Below are positions 52,843 to 62,925 of a DNA stretch of 64,000 bases, piece by piece (the stretch's first letter is position 1; every line of letters starts with the position of its first letter). Location: the NCBI GenBank assembly GCA_964388275.1, contig CAYLZD010000008.1, forward strand, positions 1-64,000, read 5' to 3'. Below the pieces are notes generated by a model. It was not told the DNA's origin and searched no databases. It was given only the letters and a program-made list of their open reading frames with translations. Source of the DNA: JARYLZ01 sp964388275 (GTDB lineage: Bacteria; Bacteroidota; Ignavibacteria; SZUA-365). Made by a program: the position numbers and the translations under genes.

Positions 52843-55494
52843 TCAATACACACCCCTGTCGCTGCCCTTGCGCTCGAGCTTGATGTCCTGCAATTGCGGC
52901 GCCTTGAGACGTATCACCAATTCAAAATGCCTGTAATATCCCGTCGGCACCCATGAGAAGGTCATTTCCCAGCAGTGCAGGTCGCGTTGAACGCCGATCT
53001 GAGGAGTGCCGATCTGTTTCGACACGAAATCGTAATAAGTGGAAGCCGAGATGCGCCAACGCTCGGTGGGACTTATCGTCAGACTCGCTCTCATGCTGGA
53101 CGAGCGGGTTTTCGCGTCCGGATTATAGGTGTTGAAGGAGTAATCGTAGCCGACATTCATGGACCACGGAACGCGGCGGCTCCCGGGAGCGCCCTTGCCG
53201 TCCGCCGTGTCGGCGGCAGTTCTTTTGGAGGCGAACAGCTCGTTCGAGAGATTCGCGTTCAGGTGCAAGTCGAAGGTGGTGAGACGCGCAATGCCTCTGC
53301 CCTCGGATATAAGCAGACGGTCTACTTCATGGCCGGGTTCCAGAAGAATACGTCCCCGCCCTTCTTCCCAGTCGGCGCGCTCGCGCTGATAAACATAAGG
53401 CGAGAAAGTCGCGCTGCCGTAAACATCGAGAAGGTTCTGCACGTTCGTGCGGAAGTTCATGCTGATGGGCGCCAGTTTCAGGCTGTCGCGCACCACGTTA
53501 TATGAGGACGACAGATTGAGATTCAGGAGCTGGAATTTCCGCGGCGTCATCGTGGTGTCGTCCTCGGCCGGGGATATTTTCATCTCGAAAACATTCGCTA
53601 TGTCCATGCCGATGGTCTGCGACTCTCCAGCGCCGGCGCCGCCGAACGCCGTGCCGGGCAGTTCTGCGTACCCCGTGTAAGGATCATAACGGATGCTCGC
53701 GCCGGTCCGGTCTTCATAGCTCTGATAATAGCCCCAGAACGGCGAAGAGAAATCCGGGTTGTAAGCGTAGCTGATCGAGGGTTGCAGCGTATGCCGGATG
53801 CCCAGGATTCCGGCGATATTCGGTGTTATCGTGCCGTAAAGCTTGGTCCCGGCCGAAACGCGGAAATTGAATGTGTTGAGGATGTAGAAACCGTTCACGA
53901 GACGGGCGCGCACCGTTGTGTCCGCCGCGTCGAGATAGCGCTCGATCCGCTGATCGTACCAGCGGGACTGGAAACTGAACGAAGGCTGCAGAGTGATGTA
54001 ACCGAGCTTCGGCGATGTGATAAGGCCGATGCTGTGCTGCAGACCCCTCCGCGAATGATGTTCGGATATTTCGGATGTATCGGTCTCGTTGTATACGAAG
54101 CGCTTTCTTGTCGCCAGCGTATGCAGAGCGCGGCCGCCGTAGTTGAAGCCGATCGCCTCGTACCATGCCTCCTCGCCGCCGGCGTTCGAGCGGCGGAAGG
54201 GAAAAATCTGGGACTGGTTGAATGAAATTTCGGGCAGCACGTTGGAGGATGTCCCGTCCTGCAGGTTCTGCTCGCGGGATATGTTGACGCTCATGCTGCG
54301 GTTGCTTCCCTCCCAGGAGGTCGAATAGTTGGCCGAGGACCGCACCGACTGGTTGAGTAGTTCGTTCAGATTGTTGCTGAAGCTCTGGTAATAGGAATTC
54401 GAGAGGAAGCTGAAATTGACCGACAGTCGGGAAGTCGGATCTATTTCCTGGTTGTGCTGAATGGCCACGTTGTAATCGGTGCGCGGTTGATCGTCCGGCT
54501 CATACGGGGATCCGATGCGGAAAGTCTGCCTGCCCCAGGAAGCGTTGACCGAGCCGGTGAAATTGTAGCGCAAGGCGTAGTTCGTGCCCAGGGAGAGTTG
54601 GTAGCCGCCCTTGGAATACACGTCGGCGGTGAGCTTGGCGTCCCAGTAATCGCTCATCGCGAGATAATAACCGCCGCTTCGCAGATACCGCCCGCGCGCG
54701 TAATCGTCGCCGAAGCTGGGTACGATAATGCCGCTGGATCTGCCGCTTTTACTCGGGATCACGGCGAAGGGAAGCGCGAACACGGGTATATCGGCGATGT
54801 ACAGGACTATCGGTTCCGCGACAATCACATCATCGGGCACGACCTTCATTTTCGGCGATCCGAAGTAATAATGTTTCTCGCCGCCCGGAAGATCGCAGGT
54901 TGTATATTTCCCGTCCGAGATGAAATAGGCTTCCTCGCTCATCCGCTTTATCCGTTTTCCGAGATACCAGCCGTTGTCGATTTCGGTTTCCGCTTCCGTA
55001 ATGACGCCGCGCTTGGTCTTGAAATGAAACATCATCTCGAGCCCGTTGTAAACTTCGTCGCCTTCCCTGAGCACAGGGGTGCCGGCCATCCTGCCTTCCC
55101 GACCCTTGGCAGTGTCCGGGATGCCCCGGGCCGCTATTGTGGAGGAATCCCAGTTGAGGGTTATCCTTTCCGCCTTGATCCCAGTGCTGCCGTAGTCGAT
55201 TGCAGCGGCGCCGAAAAGCCGCATTGTCTTGTCCTTGAGCCTGTAGACTATCGAATCACGCGCCGTATAGGCCACGATGGTATCGGCGGAGGAGGCGGTT
55301 TCAAAAGAGAGGGTCGTATCGGCTGTCCCTCCTCCCGCGTCGCTCGTCACCCCGCGGAGCGAGTCGTCCGGAGGGGTCAGAGCCGAGGGCGGCGCCGCTT
55401 TCGCCGTGTCGCCGACCGCCGGAACATCCTGCGCAACGACGCTCGAAAGCGCGCCGAGCCATAATGCGGCGGTTATCACAAGGCCCTTCATCAA
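52843..55494 (-). CDS. lptD: LptD-like LPS-assembly outer-membrane protein, 883 aa
   Basis: Signal peptide LVITAALWLGALSSVVAQ, then a variable Asp/Ala-rich linker to about residue 75. Residues 76-215 form an OstA/LptA-like beta-jellyroll (DSIVYRLKDKTMRLFGAAAI, RITLNWDSSTIAARGIPD, YFISDGKYTTCDLPGGEKHY). The rest is a long outer-membrane barrel (RYLRSGGYYLAMSDYWDAKL, RYNFTGSVNASWGRQTFRI, FEMKISPAEDDTTM). LptD inserts lipopolysaccharide into the outer leaflet with LptE. FCB-group members are often annotated this way though divergent from E. coli LptD. No LptE gene is near. Confidence 0.88.
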   Translation of the reverse strand: MMKGLVITAALWLGALSSVVAQDVPAVGDTAKAAPPSALTPPDDSLRGVTSDAGGGTADTTLSFETASSADTIVAYTARDSIVYRLKDKTMRLFGAAAIDYGSTGIKAERITLNWDSSTIAARGIPDTAKGREGRMAGTPVLREGDEVYNGLEMMFHFKTKRGVITEAETEIDNGWYLGKRIKRMSEEAYFISDGKYTTCDLPGGEKHYYFGSPKMKVVPDDVIVAEPIVLYIADIPVFALPFAVIPSKSGRSSGIIVPSFGDDYARGRYLRSGGYYLAMSDYWDAKLTADVYSKGGYQLSLGTNYALRYNFTGSVNASWGRQTFRIGSPYEPDDQPRTDYNVAIQHNQEIDPTSRLSVNFSFLSNSYYQSFSNNLNELLNQSVRSSANYSTSWEGSNRSMSVNISREQNLQDGTSSNVLPEISFNQSQIFPFRRSNAGGEEAWYEAIGFNYGGRALHTLATRKRFVYNETDTSEISEHHSRRGLQHSIGLITSPKLGYITLQPSFSFQSRWYDQRIERYLDAADTTVRARLVNGFYILNTFNFRVSAGTKLYGTITPNIAGILGIRHTLQPSISYAYNPDFSSPFWGYYQSYEDRTGASIRYDPYTGYAELPGTAFGGAGAGESQTIGMDIANVFEMKISPAEDDTTMTPRKFQLLNLNLSSSYNVVRDSLKLAPISMNFRTNVQNLLDVYGSATFSPYVYQRERADWEEGRGRILLEPGHEVDRLLISEGRGIARLTTFDLHLNANLSNELFASKRTAADTADGKGAPGSRRVPWSMNVGYDYSFNTYNPDAKTRSSSMRASLTISPTERWRISASTYYDFVSKQIGTPQIGVQRDLHCWEMTFSWVPTGYYRHFELVIRLKAPQLQDIKLERKGSDRGVY

Positions 55495-55664
55495 TGCAAA
55501 TTAGTGAATTCCTCCGCTCATTGCAGACGGCTGCAGGCGGATCGCCTTCCGCCGTAGGAAGCCTGCGCCTTTCTCTCGCGTCGCTTGTTATGGTCCGTTC
55601 CGCAATCGCGAGCCGGCCGGATGAACCTGAAACCCTGGATCGCGCATCGAGCCGCGCCTGTGTT

Positions 55665-56501
55665 CTACTGGGGTATGGTGGTTATGGCGCCGCCCTGGTA
55701 TACGTCATCGTTCCAGAACCCGCTGCGCGCGGTCTTTCCGTTCCGGTCATACACGATGCCGGCGCCATTCCGCTTGTTGCCCCTCCACTCGCCCACATAG
55801 CGGCTGCCGTCAGGAAACATCCAGACACCTTCGCCTTCGTAAGCTCCATTTACGAAAGAACCTTCGTATCCGGAGTTTTCAGTGAAGACAGCTTTACCGC
55901 GGCCGTGGGGTAGACCGTCGAGCCACTGTCCGTCGTATCGCTTTCCGTCGAGCCATGTCATGACTCCGTGACCGTTGTACACATTGTTCTTGAATTCCCC
56001 CTCGTACCTGTCGCCATTCGGCAGTAACAGCTGCCCTTTGCCGTTTCGCGCGTCGCCCTTCCATTGGCCGACATACTTCATGCCGTCCGGGTAGATCTGC
56101 CCTCCTTCTCCGCTTCGCATGTCGTTTTCCCATTCTCCCGTATAAACCTCGCCGCCGACGTAATGATAGGTCCCGCTTCCATGGAATTTCCCGTCCAGGA
56201 ATTCCCCTTCGTATTTTTCACCGTTCGGGAAAGTAAGCACGGCTTTGCCGGTGCGCTTGTCATTCGTCCAATCACCCTTGTAAACACGTCCATTTGGATA
56301 GGTGTACACACCTTGTCCGTGGCGCGAACCGTTTCTAAAACTTCCGGTATATTTGCGGCCGTCAGGAAAAAACATGACCCCCTGCCCGTTCTCACAATCC
56401 CCGCCAATGCAATCCCCGGGTACATCGGGTAATTGTGAGGATGCGGGGATCGAAAGCAGACAGACAAAGAATGGTGTAAAAAGCGATAGTAATTTTTTCA
56501 T
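55665..56501 (-). CDS. Secreted MORN-repeat protein, 278 aa
   Basis: A signal peptide (LLSLFTPFFVCLLSIPASS) is followed by about ten MORN repeats of 23 residues, for example GVYTYPNGRVYKGDWTNDKR, VLTFPNGEKYEGEFLDGKFH, GMKYVGQWKGDARNGKGQLL and GSRYVGEWRGNKRNGAGIVY. MORN arrays form long beta-sheets that scaffold membranes or proteins; a few are bacterial toxins' partners, but nothing here shows that. The gene is monocistronic with its own leader (56502-56720, AT-rich, nothing specific seen). The 170-bp gap to lptD holds nothing evident. Confidence 0.9.
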   Translation of the reverse strand: MKKLLSLFTPFFVCLLSIPASSQLPDVPGDCIGGDCENGQGVMFFPDGRKYTGSFRNGSRHGQGVYTYPNGRVYKGDWTNDKRTGKAVLTFPNGEKYEGEFLDGKFHGSGTYHYVGGEVYTGEWENDMRSGEGGQIYPDGMKYVGQWKGDARNGKGQLLLPNGDRYEGEFKNNVYNGHGVMTWLDGKRYDGQWLDGLPHGRGKAVFTENSGYEGSFVNGAYEGEGVWMFPDGSRYVGEWRGNKRNGAGIVYDRNGKTARSGFWNDDVYQGGAITTIPQ

Positions 56502-56720
56502 GTGAGGCCTCGTCGTAATGAATCAAGCCGATCTCACATGAAATATATTCAATCATACGGGTGTCAGAACATTAATTGTGTGTAAGGATTGTAATTTTTA
56601 ACATAACCGGCTGATACAAGGCGGGATGATGTAGATTTTACACCACTCCAGTTTAAAAACACCCACGCCACAGAGAATAAATCGCAATGTCGGCGCAGGC
56701 CTGGGCGTGATCTCAAGGCA

Positions 56721-59306
56721 TCATTTTAAAACGACGAACTTCTTCAATCCGGACCAAGATGTTCCGGCTTCAACACGCAGATAATGGATGCCCGTGCCCA
56801 GATCGGCGGCGGGCAAGGCCGCCCTGTATTCGCCCGAATTAATAAATCCAAGATCGAAGGTCTTGATTCTTTTTCCCATAACATCAAAAATCTCTGCTTT
56901 GACCGCGGCTCCGACGAGCATTTCAAACTTGACCGCCAGGGTCGAACCCTCCACCGCGTTCACCGGATTCGGGTAGAGGTCGTAAAGTTTGAATTCACCC
57001 GCCGCGGGGATACGCTGTGTGTCGAGCAGAGAGTAACTGGATTTGAACGCTCCTCTTCCATGAGTGGCTGCGAAGAGAGTCCCGTCGCGCCGGAATTGCA
57101 GGTCCGCCACGGTGACGTTGCCCATGCCCGTGTTCATCACCGTCCAGGTCGCGCCGTCATCCAAACTGATGAAAACACCGGCATCCGTTCCGATGTACAG
57201 ACGTCCTTCCACGACAGGATGAACGGCGATCGTATTGACCGGCACATCAGGCAGGGCCGCAGGTCCCGTACCCGAGGCATCCGACCAAGTCGCTCCATGA
57301 TCTGTGGTCTTCCAGACATGCCCAGTGCCGAATCCGCTCACGGTAAGATATGCGCGAGCCGGATTCGCGCGATCGAGCGCCATATCCGTAATGTATCTCT
57401 TGGGCAATCCGGCGTTCGACCGCGTCCAGTCGAGTCCGTCGTTAACCGTGACGTACACGGCGCCGGTGGATGCGCCTGTGTAAATGACGCCGCTGCCTGA
57501 AGGACCCGGGCCTATCGCGGAAATGAAACCGCCCGCGCTCAAGTCCTCGCTCGATGGCGTCCACAAATCAGCCGCATTGGCGGTGCGGAACAGCCGGTAC
57601 GTGCCGGCGTACAGAATTTTGGGATTTGCGGGATCCATCTCGAAGGGAGCGATGAAAGCGCAGCGGTCCGAGGTCCCGCCTTCCGGATCTTGCGGGATGC
57701 CGTTCATTCTGGATCTCCAGCTACCGGCGGCGCCGGAAGCGGTGGACTTGTAGAAATCCAGATAGTATATCTCCGAATACATGACGCGCGGATCGTTGTA
57801 GTCGATCGCCGTGAATCCACCGTCGCCGCCTGTCACATCCGTCCAGGAAGCGCCGCTTGAGACGCGCAGGTTGCCGTTGTCGATGGTGCCCCCGAGGACC
57901 AGATCCGACGACGGATGCGGTGTTCCGCTGTGGAACTGCACAGTCACCAGCCCCGAGTTGGCGTCGAGAAAGGTGACGCCGCCGTTGTCGGAGCGGAATA
58001 TGCCGCCGTCCGAGGCGGCGACGACCTGCGATGCGTTGCGCGGATTGAAAAGGAAAGCGTGCTGGTCCGCATGAACGTATGCGTATCCGGCGAAAGGATA
58101 CCAGTTCGTAATCTGTTTCCAGGAAACTCCGCCGTTGCTCGTCCTGTAAAGATCGATGCCTCCGGCAATGACGAAATCGGGATTCGTCGGATGCACCGCA
58201 AGCACGCTGTTGTACTGTCCCTGAAAACGCATGTAGTCCTCGCCGTCGATTTCACTGACGGGAGTGGCGGTCTTGTTCCAGTTCGAACCGCGGTCCGCGC
58301 TGCGGAACACGCCTGCGCAGCTTTCGTCGCGTTTTGTGAAAGCCGCATACAGCACGTCGCCGTTGGAAGGCGCCGCGGCGAGCTGTATGCGCGTGTAATC
58401 GGACACAAGAAGTCCGTTCGCGAGGGGACCTTCCCAGTTCACGCCGTGATCGGAGGAGCGGTAGATTCCGGCCCCCTCTATTGCGGCGTAGACCAGGCCT
58501 TCCGTAGTGCGGCTGAACACCGACATCATTCCGCGGATCTGGGAGAAGGTGATTCGCAGCCGGGTCCAGGTTTCGCCGCCGTCGCTCGACCTCATGACTC
58601 CGACGCGGGTGCAGGCCAGCACGACATCCGGCCGGAAAGGATCGAAGGCGATGTCGAAGACGAATTCGAAGTTCGCGTTTTCGGTCGCGGGAATCAACCG
58701 CCACGACTCGCCCGCGTCGTCCGATCTGTAGATGCCTCGCCCGTAGGCGAGCGCGTCCTGCCAGAGGACGAAGCCCTCGCCGTTGCCGGCGAACACGGTG
58801 CCCGGCCTCACTGGATGCACGGCAATGCTCCCGATGCGCAGATTGGGGAGAAAATCGTTCAGCGCCCTCCAATTCCTACCCATATCCGTGGTTTTCCAGA
58901 TGCCGCCCCCGGCTGCGCCGGCGTAAAGCGTGTTGAAGTCCGCAGGATCGGCAGCGAGGGCGCGTATGCGTCCGGCGATGTTTCGAGGTCCTATCGAAAC
59001 CCATGACCAGAATTCCGCCGGTTTCAACAACGACGCGTATGGTTTCATCGAGTGGATGTGGTCAACAGCGCGCCGGCGCCAATCCGCGGGAATAATTCCG
59101 GACGGGTATGCCCTCTGCTCGTAGAAGAACTTGTCCGCCTGTCCCGGTTTGTCGAATCTGCGCCTCTCCGTGCGGTCGCTCGTCATGCGATCGTGGAACG
59201 CTGTTGTAAGCCGCAAATGCGTGAACACAGCCGAAGCGGAGAAAACAACGAGCAGCGCCGCAGTGCGGGTTCGTGTGAAAACAGCCACCTTTTTTGGATT
59301 TTTCAT
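56721..59306 (-). CDS. VPS10/sortilin-like propeller protein with T9SS sorting domain, 861 aa
   Basis: ATG 59306 overlaps the stop of the upstream barrel gene as TGATG; the signal/anchor segment is TAALLVVFSASAVFTHLRL. The protein carries Asp-box repeats throughout: GIWKTTDMGRNWRALNDFL, GIYRSDDAGESWRLIPATE, GVMRSSDGGETWTRLRITF, GIYRSSDHGVNWEGPLANG, GVFISLDDGATWTVMNTG. This predicts one or two ten-bladed propellers. The C-terminal 80 residues are a T9SS domain (KLYDLYPNPVNAVEGSTLAV, EIFDVMGKRIKTFDLGFI, GIHYLRVEA). It forms a pair with the barrel gene and is downstream of valS. Confidence 0.9.
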   Translation of the reverse strand: MKNPKKVAVFTRTRTAALLVVFSASAVFTHLRLTTAFHDRMTSDRTERRRFDKPGQADKFFYEQRAYPSGIIPADWRRRAVDHIHSMKPYASLLKPAEFWSWVSIGPRNIAGRIRALAADPADFNTLYAGAAGGGIWKTTDMGRNWRALNDFLPNLRIGSIAVHPVRPGTVFAGNGEGFVLWQDALAYGRGIYRSDDAGESWRLIPATENANFEFVFDIAFDPFRPDVVLACTRVGVMRSSDGGETWTRLRITFSQIRGMMSVFSRTTEGLVYAAIEGAGIYRSSDHGVNWEGPLANGLLVSDYTRIQLAAAPSNGDVLYAAFTKRDESCAGVFRSADRGSNWNKTATPVSEIDGEDYMRFQGQYNSVLAVHPTNPDFVIAGGIDLYRTSNGGVSWKQITNWYPFAGYAYVHADQHAFLFNPRNASQVVAASDGGIFRSDNGGVTFLDANSGLVTVQFHSGTPHPSSDLVLGGTIDNGNLRVSSGASWTDVTGGDGGFTAIDYNDPRVMYSEIYYLDFYKSTASGAAGSWRSRMNGIPQDPEGGTSDRCAFIAPFEMDPANPKILYAGTYRLFRTANAADLWTPSSEDLSAGGFISAIGPGPSGSGVIYTGASTGAVYVTVNDGLDWTRSNAGLPKRYITDMALDRANPARAYLTVSGFGTGHVWKTTDHGATWSDASGTGPAALPDVPVNTIAVHPVVEGRLYIGTDAGVFISLDDGATWTVMNTGMGNVTVADLQFRRDGTLFAATHGRGAFKSSYSLLDTQRIPAAGEFKLYDLYPNPVNAVEGSTLAVKFEMLVGAAVKAEIFDVMGKRIKTFDLGFINSGEYRAALPAADLGTGIHYLRVEAGTSWSGLKKFVVLK

Positions 59307-60022
59307 CAGAACAACTGCCATGATACACTCAGGAGAAACTTGTACATGATCATTTTCAAGGGATGTTCGCTCGATATCTTCTGCGGACTGTAGTCGACCT
59401 GCAATGAAGGAATGATATACAGGTTTTTAATCGGAATGAAGGCGTACTCGGCGCCGATGACTATCGAAGTCCGCATTTCGGTCGCGCCTGCGAATTCGCC
59501 CTCCTCGATCAGATAAGTCTTGCCGGGTCCGTATTCGGTTTCAGTCACGCGCACATTCCGGCTGCGCGCCCATCCGAAGCTGGGGCCGACGAAAACGCGT
59601 TCTCCGTCCTGCCTTCCTATCAGGCGCAGGAGCACATCCAAGTGGAACAGTCCGTATCTGAGCGTCAGCTCATCGCCGATCTCGCCGTACCCCGCCGCGG
59701 TGCGCAGACTATCCTGCCTGCCCGCGAAGAATACCGTCTGCGTCCCCTGCCACCCTGCGCGGAGGTAAATCGCGATGTCATCGAATACCGGGATGTTCAT
59801 CCACGCTCCCACGGGGGTGTTGAAACTGCTCTCCTCCGCGATGAAGTTCCGGTTGCCCGGAGCGAAATATCCGCCCGAGAACACATTGAGAGCGACGCCC
59901 GAGTAAACGGATATCTGGAATCCGTTCACAGGTTTTTCCGGAGGAAGAGCGGGCGATTCGGGTTCTGTCTGTGCCGTCAGCGACGAAACGGCGCAAATGC
60001 ACGCGAACACGGCCGCAAGCAT
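59306..60022 (-). CDS. Predicted outer-membrane beta-barrel protein, 238 aa
   Basis: The signal peptide (LAAVFACICAVSSLTAQ) supports a start at ATG 60022. The body has barrel-type amphipathic strands (NGFQISVYSGVALNVFSGGY, IAIYLRAGWQGTQTVFFAGR, LTLRYGLFHLDVLLRLIGR, YKFLLSVSWQLF) and ends with aromatic Phe, as outer-membrane proteins do. It lies behind valS (gap about 77 bases to the valS stop at 60099) and is coupled to the VPS10-like gene. Function unknown; it may present or anchor that protein, which is inference. Confidence 0.8.
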   Translation of the reverse strand: MLAAVFACICAVSSLTAQTEPESPALPPEKPVNGFQISVYSGVALNVFSGGYFAPGNRNFIAEESSFNTPVGAWMNIPVFDDIAIYLRAGWQGTQTVFFAGRQDSLRTAAGYGEIGDELTLRYGLFHLDVLLRLIGRQDGERVFVGPSFGWARSRNVRVTETEYGPGKTYLIEEGEFAGATEMRTSIVIGAEYAFIPIKNLYIIPSLQVDYSPQKISSEHPLKMIMYKFLLSVSWQLF

Positions 60023-60098
60023 CCGTCGCGGGAGTGATTTGAGAGCCGACGCTCCGGGAGGCGAAAATCCTTTCAGGATGTTCCGGGTCCGTATTGCG

Positions 60099-62867
60099 CT
60101 ATTCTGATTCGAGACCTGCAAGATTGTTCCGTAGCTTCTCCAAAGTGCTGAGGAAATTCCTCTCCTTGTCCCGTTCGCGTCCGACGACTTCAGCGGGAGC
60201 GGAAGCGGTAAACTTCTCATTCCCCAGCTTAGACGCAATACCCGCCAGGAGCCCTTCGATGCGGGCGGCTTCACGGGAGATGCGGCGGCGTTCGGCCTCT
60301 ATGTCGATAAGGCCTTCCAGCGGCATGTACACGTCGTCGCCGAGAACGACCATGCCGGCGGACAGCGGCGGACGCGAGAGATCCGCGCCCGCGTCGATGC
60401 GGCCGATTCGGGCGAGCCGCTCGAGGAAATGAGGATTCTCGCCGACAGCCCGCAGATGAGCCTCGTTGCCGGAAATGATGACGAGCGAGCACGCTTTCGA
60501 AGGTGGCACGCTCATCTCGCCGCGCACGCTCCGCACGCTTTCAACCAGCGTCTGCAGGTACTCCATAGTCGAGTCCGCTTCGGGGTCGATGAGGGACTCG
60601 TCCACGTCAGGCAGCCGTTGCTGCATGATGCTCGATTGCCCGCGTCCCGGATCCAACTGATGCCAGAGTTCCTCCGTAATGAAGGGCATGAACGGATGCA
60701 GAAGTCGCAGTATCGAATCGAACACTGTCAGCGCGCGCTCCAGCGCTTCGCTCTGTCTGTTCTCATCCTCCGAGTAGAGACGCTCCTTGACAAGTTCGAT
60801 GTACCAGTCGCAGAAATCCCTCCAAATGAATTCGTAGATGTCCCTGGCGGCTTCATTGACGCGGCAGCGCTCCATCGAGTTGCGAAGTTTTACCGTCGTT
60901 TCGTTCAGCCGGCTGAATATCCATCGATCTTCCAGAGCGGCTCCCGCGCGCGGTGGAACGGGATTCACGCCGGTGAGGACGCCGGATTTTCGGCCGGTTT
61001 TCTCCTCGAACGCATCCCGGTTCATGAGAAGGAAGCGCGCGGCGTTCCATATCTTGTTGGCGAAATTCCTGCCGAGTTCGCATTTGGATGTCGAAAACAG
61101 CACGTCTTGGCCGAGTGGCGCCAGATAGACGACCGTGAAGCGCAACGCATCAGCTCCGTAGTCGCGTATCACATCCAGTGGATCGGGAGAGTTGCCGAGG
61201 GATTTCGACATTTTCCTCCCCCTTTCATCGCGGATTATGCTGGTGAAATAAACGTCGCGGAAAGGCACGAGGTCGCGCATCTCCTTCCTCGGCGAGCCGT
61301 CCGGAAGCGGTATGCCGGGCATGAATTCGAGTCCGGCCATGATCATGCGCGCCACCCAGAAGAAAATGATATCCGGGGCGGTTACAAGGAGGGAAGTCGG
61401 GTAGAAATAACGTAAGTCGGCGGAATCCTCGGGCCAATGATGCACACTGAAAGGCCACAGCCATGAGGAGAACCACGTGTCGAGCACGTCCTCGTCCTGC
61501 CGCGGATTTGCAGAGCCGCAGGAGGGGCAAGCGCCGGGATCCGCTGTCAACGCATCCCGCCAACCGCAGCCGTCGCAATAGTAAACCGGTATGCGGTGTC
61601 CCCACCAGAGTTGGCGCGAAATAGTCCAATCGCGAATGTTCGTCATCCAGTGTTCGTATACTTTGAACCAGCGTTCCGGGGAAAAACGCACATGCCCCTC
61701 GCGCACCGCCCGCAGAGCCGGTTCCGCCAGAGGTTTCATGTTCACGAACCATTGGTCGGAAAGCCGCGGTTCGACCGGCACGTGCGTCCGGTAGCTGTAA
61801 CCCACAGCATGCGTGTGATCTTCGATTTTTTCAACGAGACCCTGCGCCTGCAGGTCCTCGATCACGCGTTCGCGCGCGGTGAAGCGGTCCAATCCCTGAT
61901 AAGGGCCTCCGTTCTCGTTTATCGTCGCGTCGACATTCATCACATTGATCCGCGGGAGTCCGTGTCTTTCGCCCACTTCGAAATCGTTCGGATCGTGCGC
62001 CGGAGTTATCTTCACGACGCCGGTCCCGAAAGCGGGATCGACGTACTCGTCCGCGATGACGGGAAGTTCCCTGTTGATGAGCGGAAGAAGGACTGTCCGC
62101 CCTATCAGTGCGGAATAGCGCCTGTCCTGCGGATGCACGGCCACGGCTGTGTCGCCGAGCATGGTTTCAGGCCTTGTCGTGGCGACCACGAGGCACTCGG
62201 CGGCGCTCGGGATCCCATTTTTCAGAAGAGGGTATCTGAAATAGTACAGTTTGCCCTGCTGTTCCCTGTGCTCCACTTCCTCGTCCGACAGGGCTGTATG
62301 TGCGACTGGATCCCAGTTGATGATTCTCTTGCCCCGGTAGATCAGTCCTTTGCGGTAAAGTCGCACGAAGGCCTCGGTAACGGCCTTGGAAAGAGCGGGA
62401 TCCATAGTGAAGACTAGGCGCTCCCAATCGCAGGACACGCCGAGTTTGCGGAGCTGCCGCAGGATGATGTCGCCGTAGTTATCACGCCATTTCCATACGA
62501 GCTTCAGGAAAGCCTCGCGTCCGAGATCGTGCCGGGTCAGCCCTTCCCGCCGCTTCAACTCCTTTTCCACGACGGTCTGTGTGGCGATCCCGGCATGATC
62601 CGTGCCCGGTATCCAGCAGGCGCGTTCTCCGAGAAGCCTGTGCCAACGGACGAATATGTCCTGGAGCGTGTTGTTGAGAACATGCCCCATGGTCAACATG
62701 CCGGTGATATTCGGCGGGGGTATGACTACGGTGAAGGGGATCCCGTCAGGATCCGGATCGACGTGGAACAGCCCTTTTCGCTCCCAGAAGTCGTACCAGC
62801 GGTCCTCGACGTTTTTCGGAGTATAAGCGGATTCCAGTGATTTTGTTTGCTTGTTTTTACTGGTCAT
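60099..62867 (-). CDS. valS: Valyl-tRNA synthetase, 922 aa
   Basis: Class I signatures: the HIGH-type motif is PPNITGMLTMGHVL near residues 51-64 and KMSKS is GRKMSKSLGN near 550. The editing (CP1) domain includes ATTRPETMLGDTAVAVHP and THAVGYSYRTHVPVEPRLSD. The anticodon-binding domain and a C-terminal coiled-coil arm (EAERRRISREAARIEGLLAG) complete the protein. It charges tRNA-Val in the cytoplasm. ATG 62867 is used; GTG 62879 is possible. The barrel and VPS10-like genes follow on the same strand. Confidence 0.97.
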   Translation of the reverse strand: MTSKNKQTKSLESAYTPKNVEDRWYDFWERKGLFHVDPDPDGIPFTVVIPPPNITGMLTMGHVLNNTLQDIFVRWHRLLGERACWIPGTDHAGIATQTVVEKELKRREGLTRHDLGREAFLKLVWKWRDNYGDIILRQLRKLGVSCDWERLVFTMDPALSKAVTEAFVRLYRKGLIYRGKRIINWDPVAHTALSDEEVEHREQQGKLYYFRYPLLKNGIPSAAECLVVATTRPETMLGDTAVAVHPQDRRYSALIGRTVLLPLINRELPVIADEYVDPAFGTGVVKITPAHDPNDFEVGERHGLPRINVMNVDATINENGGPYQGLDRFTARERVIEDLQAQGLVEKIEDHTHAVGYSYRTHVPVEPRLSDQWFVNMKPLAEPALRAVREGHVRFSPERWFKVYEHWMTNIRDWTISRQLWWGHRIPVYYCDGCGWRDALTADPGACPSCGSANPRQDEDVLDTWFSSWLWPFSVHHWPEDSADLRYFYPTSLLVTAPDIIFFWVARMIMAGLEFMPGIPLPDGSPRKEMRDLVPFRDVYFTSIIRDERGRKMSKSLGNSPDPLDVIRDYGADALRFTVVYLAPLGQDVLFSTSKCELGRNFANKIWNAARFLLMNRDAFEEKTGRKSGVLTGVNPVPPRAGAALEDRWIFSRLNETTVKLRNSMERCRVNEAARDIYEFIWRDFCDWYIELVKERLYSEDENRQSEALERALTVFDSILRLLHPFMPFITEELWHQLDPGRGQSSIMQQRLPDVDESLIDPEADSTMEYLQTLVESVRSVRGEMSVPPSKACSLVIISGNEAHLRAVGENPHFLERLARIGRIDAGADLSRPPLSAGMVVLGDDVYMPLEGLIDIEAERRRISREAARIEGLLAGIASKLGNEKFTASAPAEVVGRERDKERNFLSTLEKLRNNLAGLESE

Positions 62868-62925
62868 GGCAATTAACACGGATCGGTATATCTGTTAAAG
62901 ATACGAAGCATCGAGCGTCTCATGA

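Noticed and set aside
54454..55464. Long plus-strand frame opposite lptD
   Set aside because: Antisense of the lptD N-terminal half; no independent start signal or domain.
57915..59006. 363-codon plus-strand frame opposite the VPS10-like gene
   Set aside because: Antisense shadow; composition follows the real gene's third positions.
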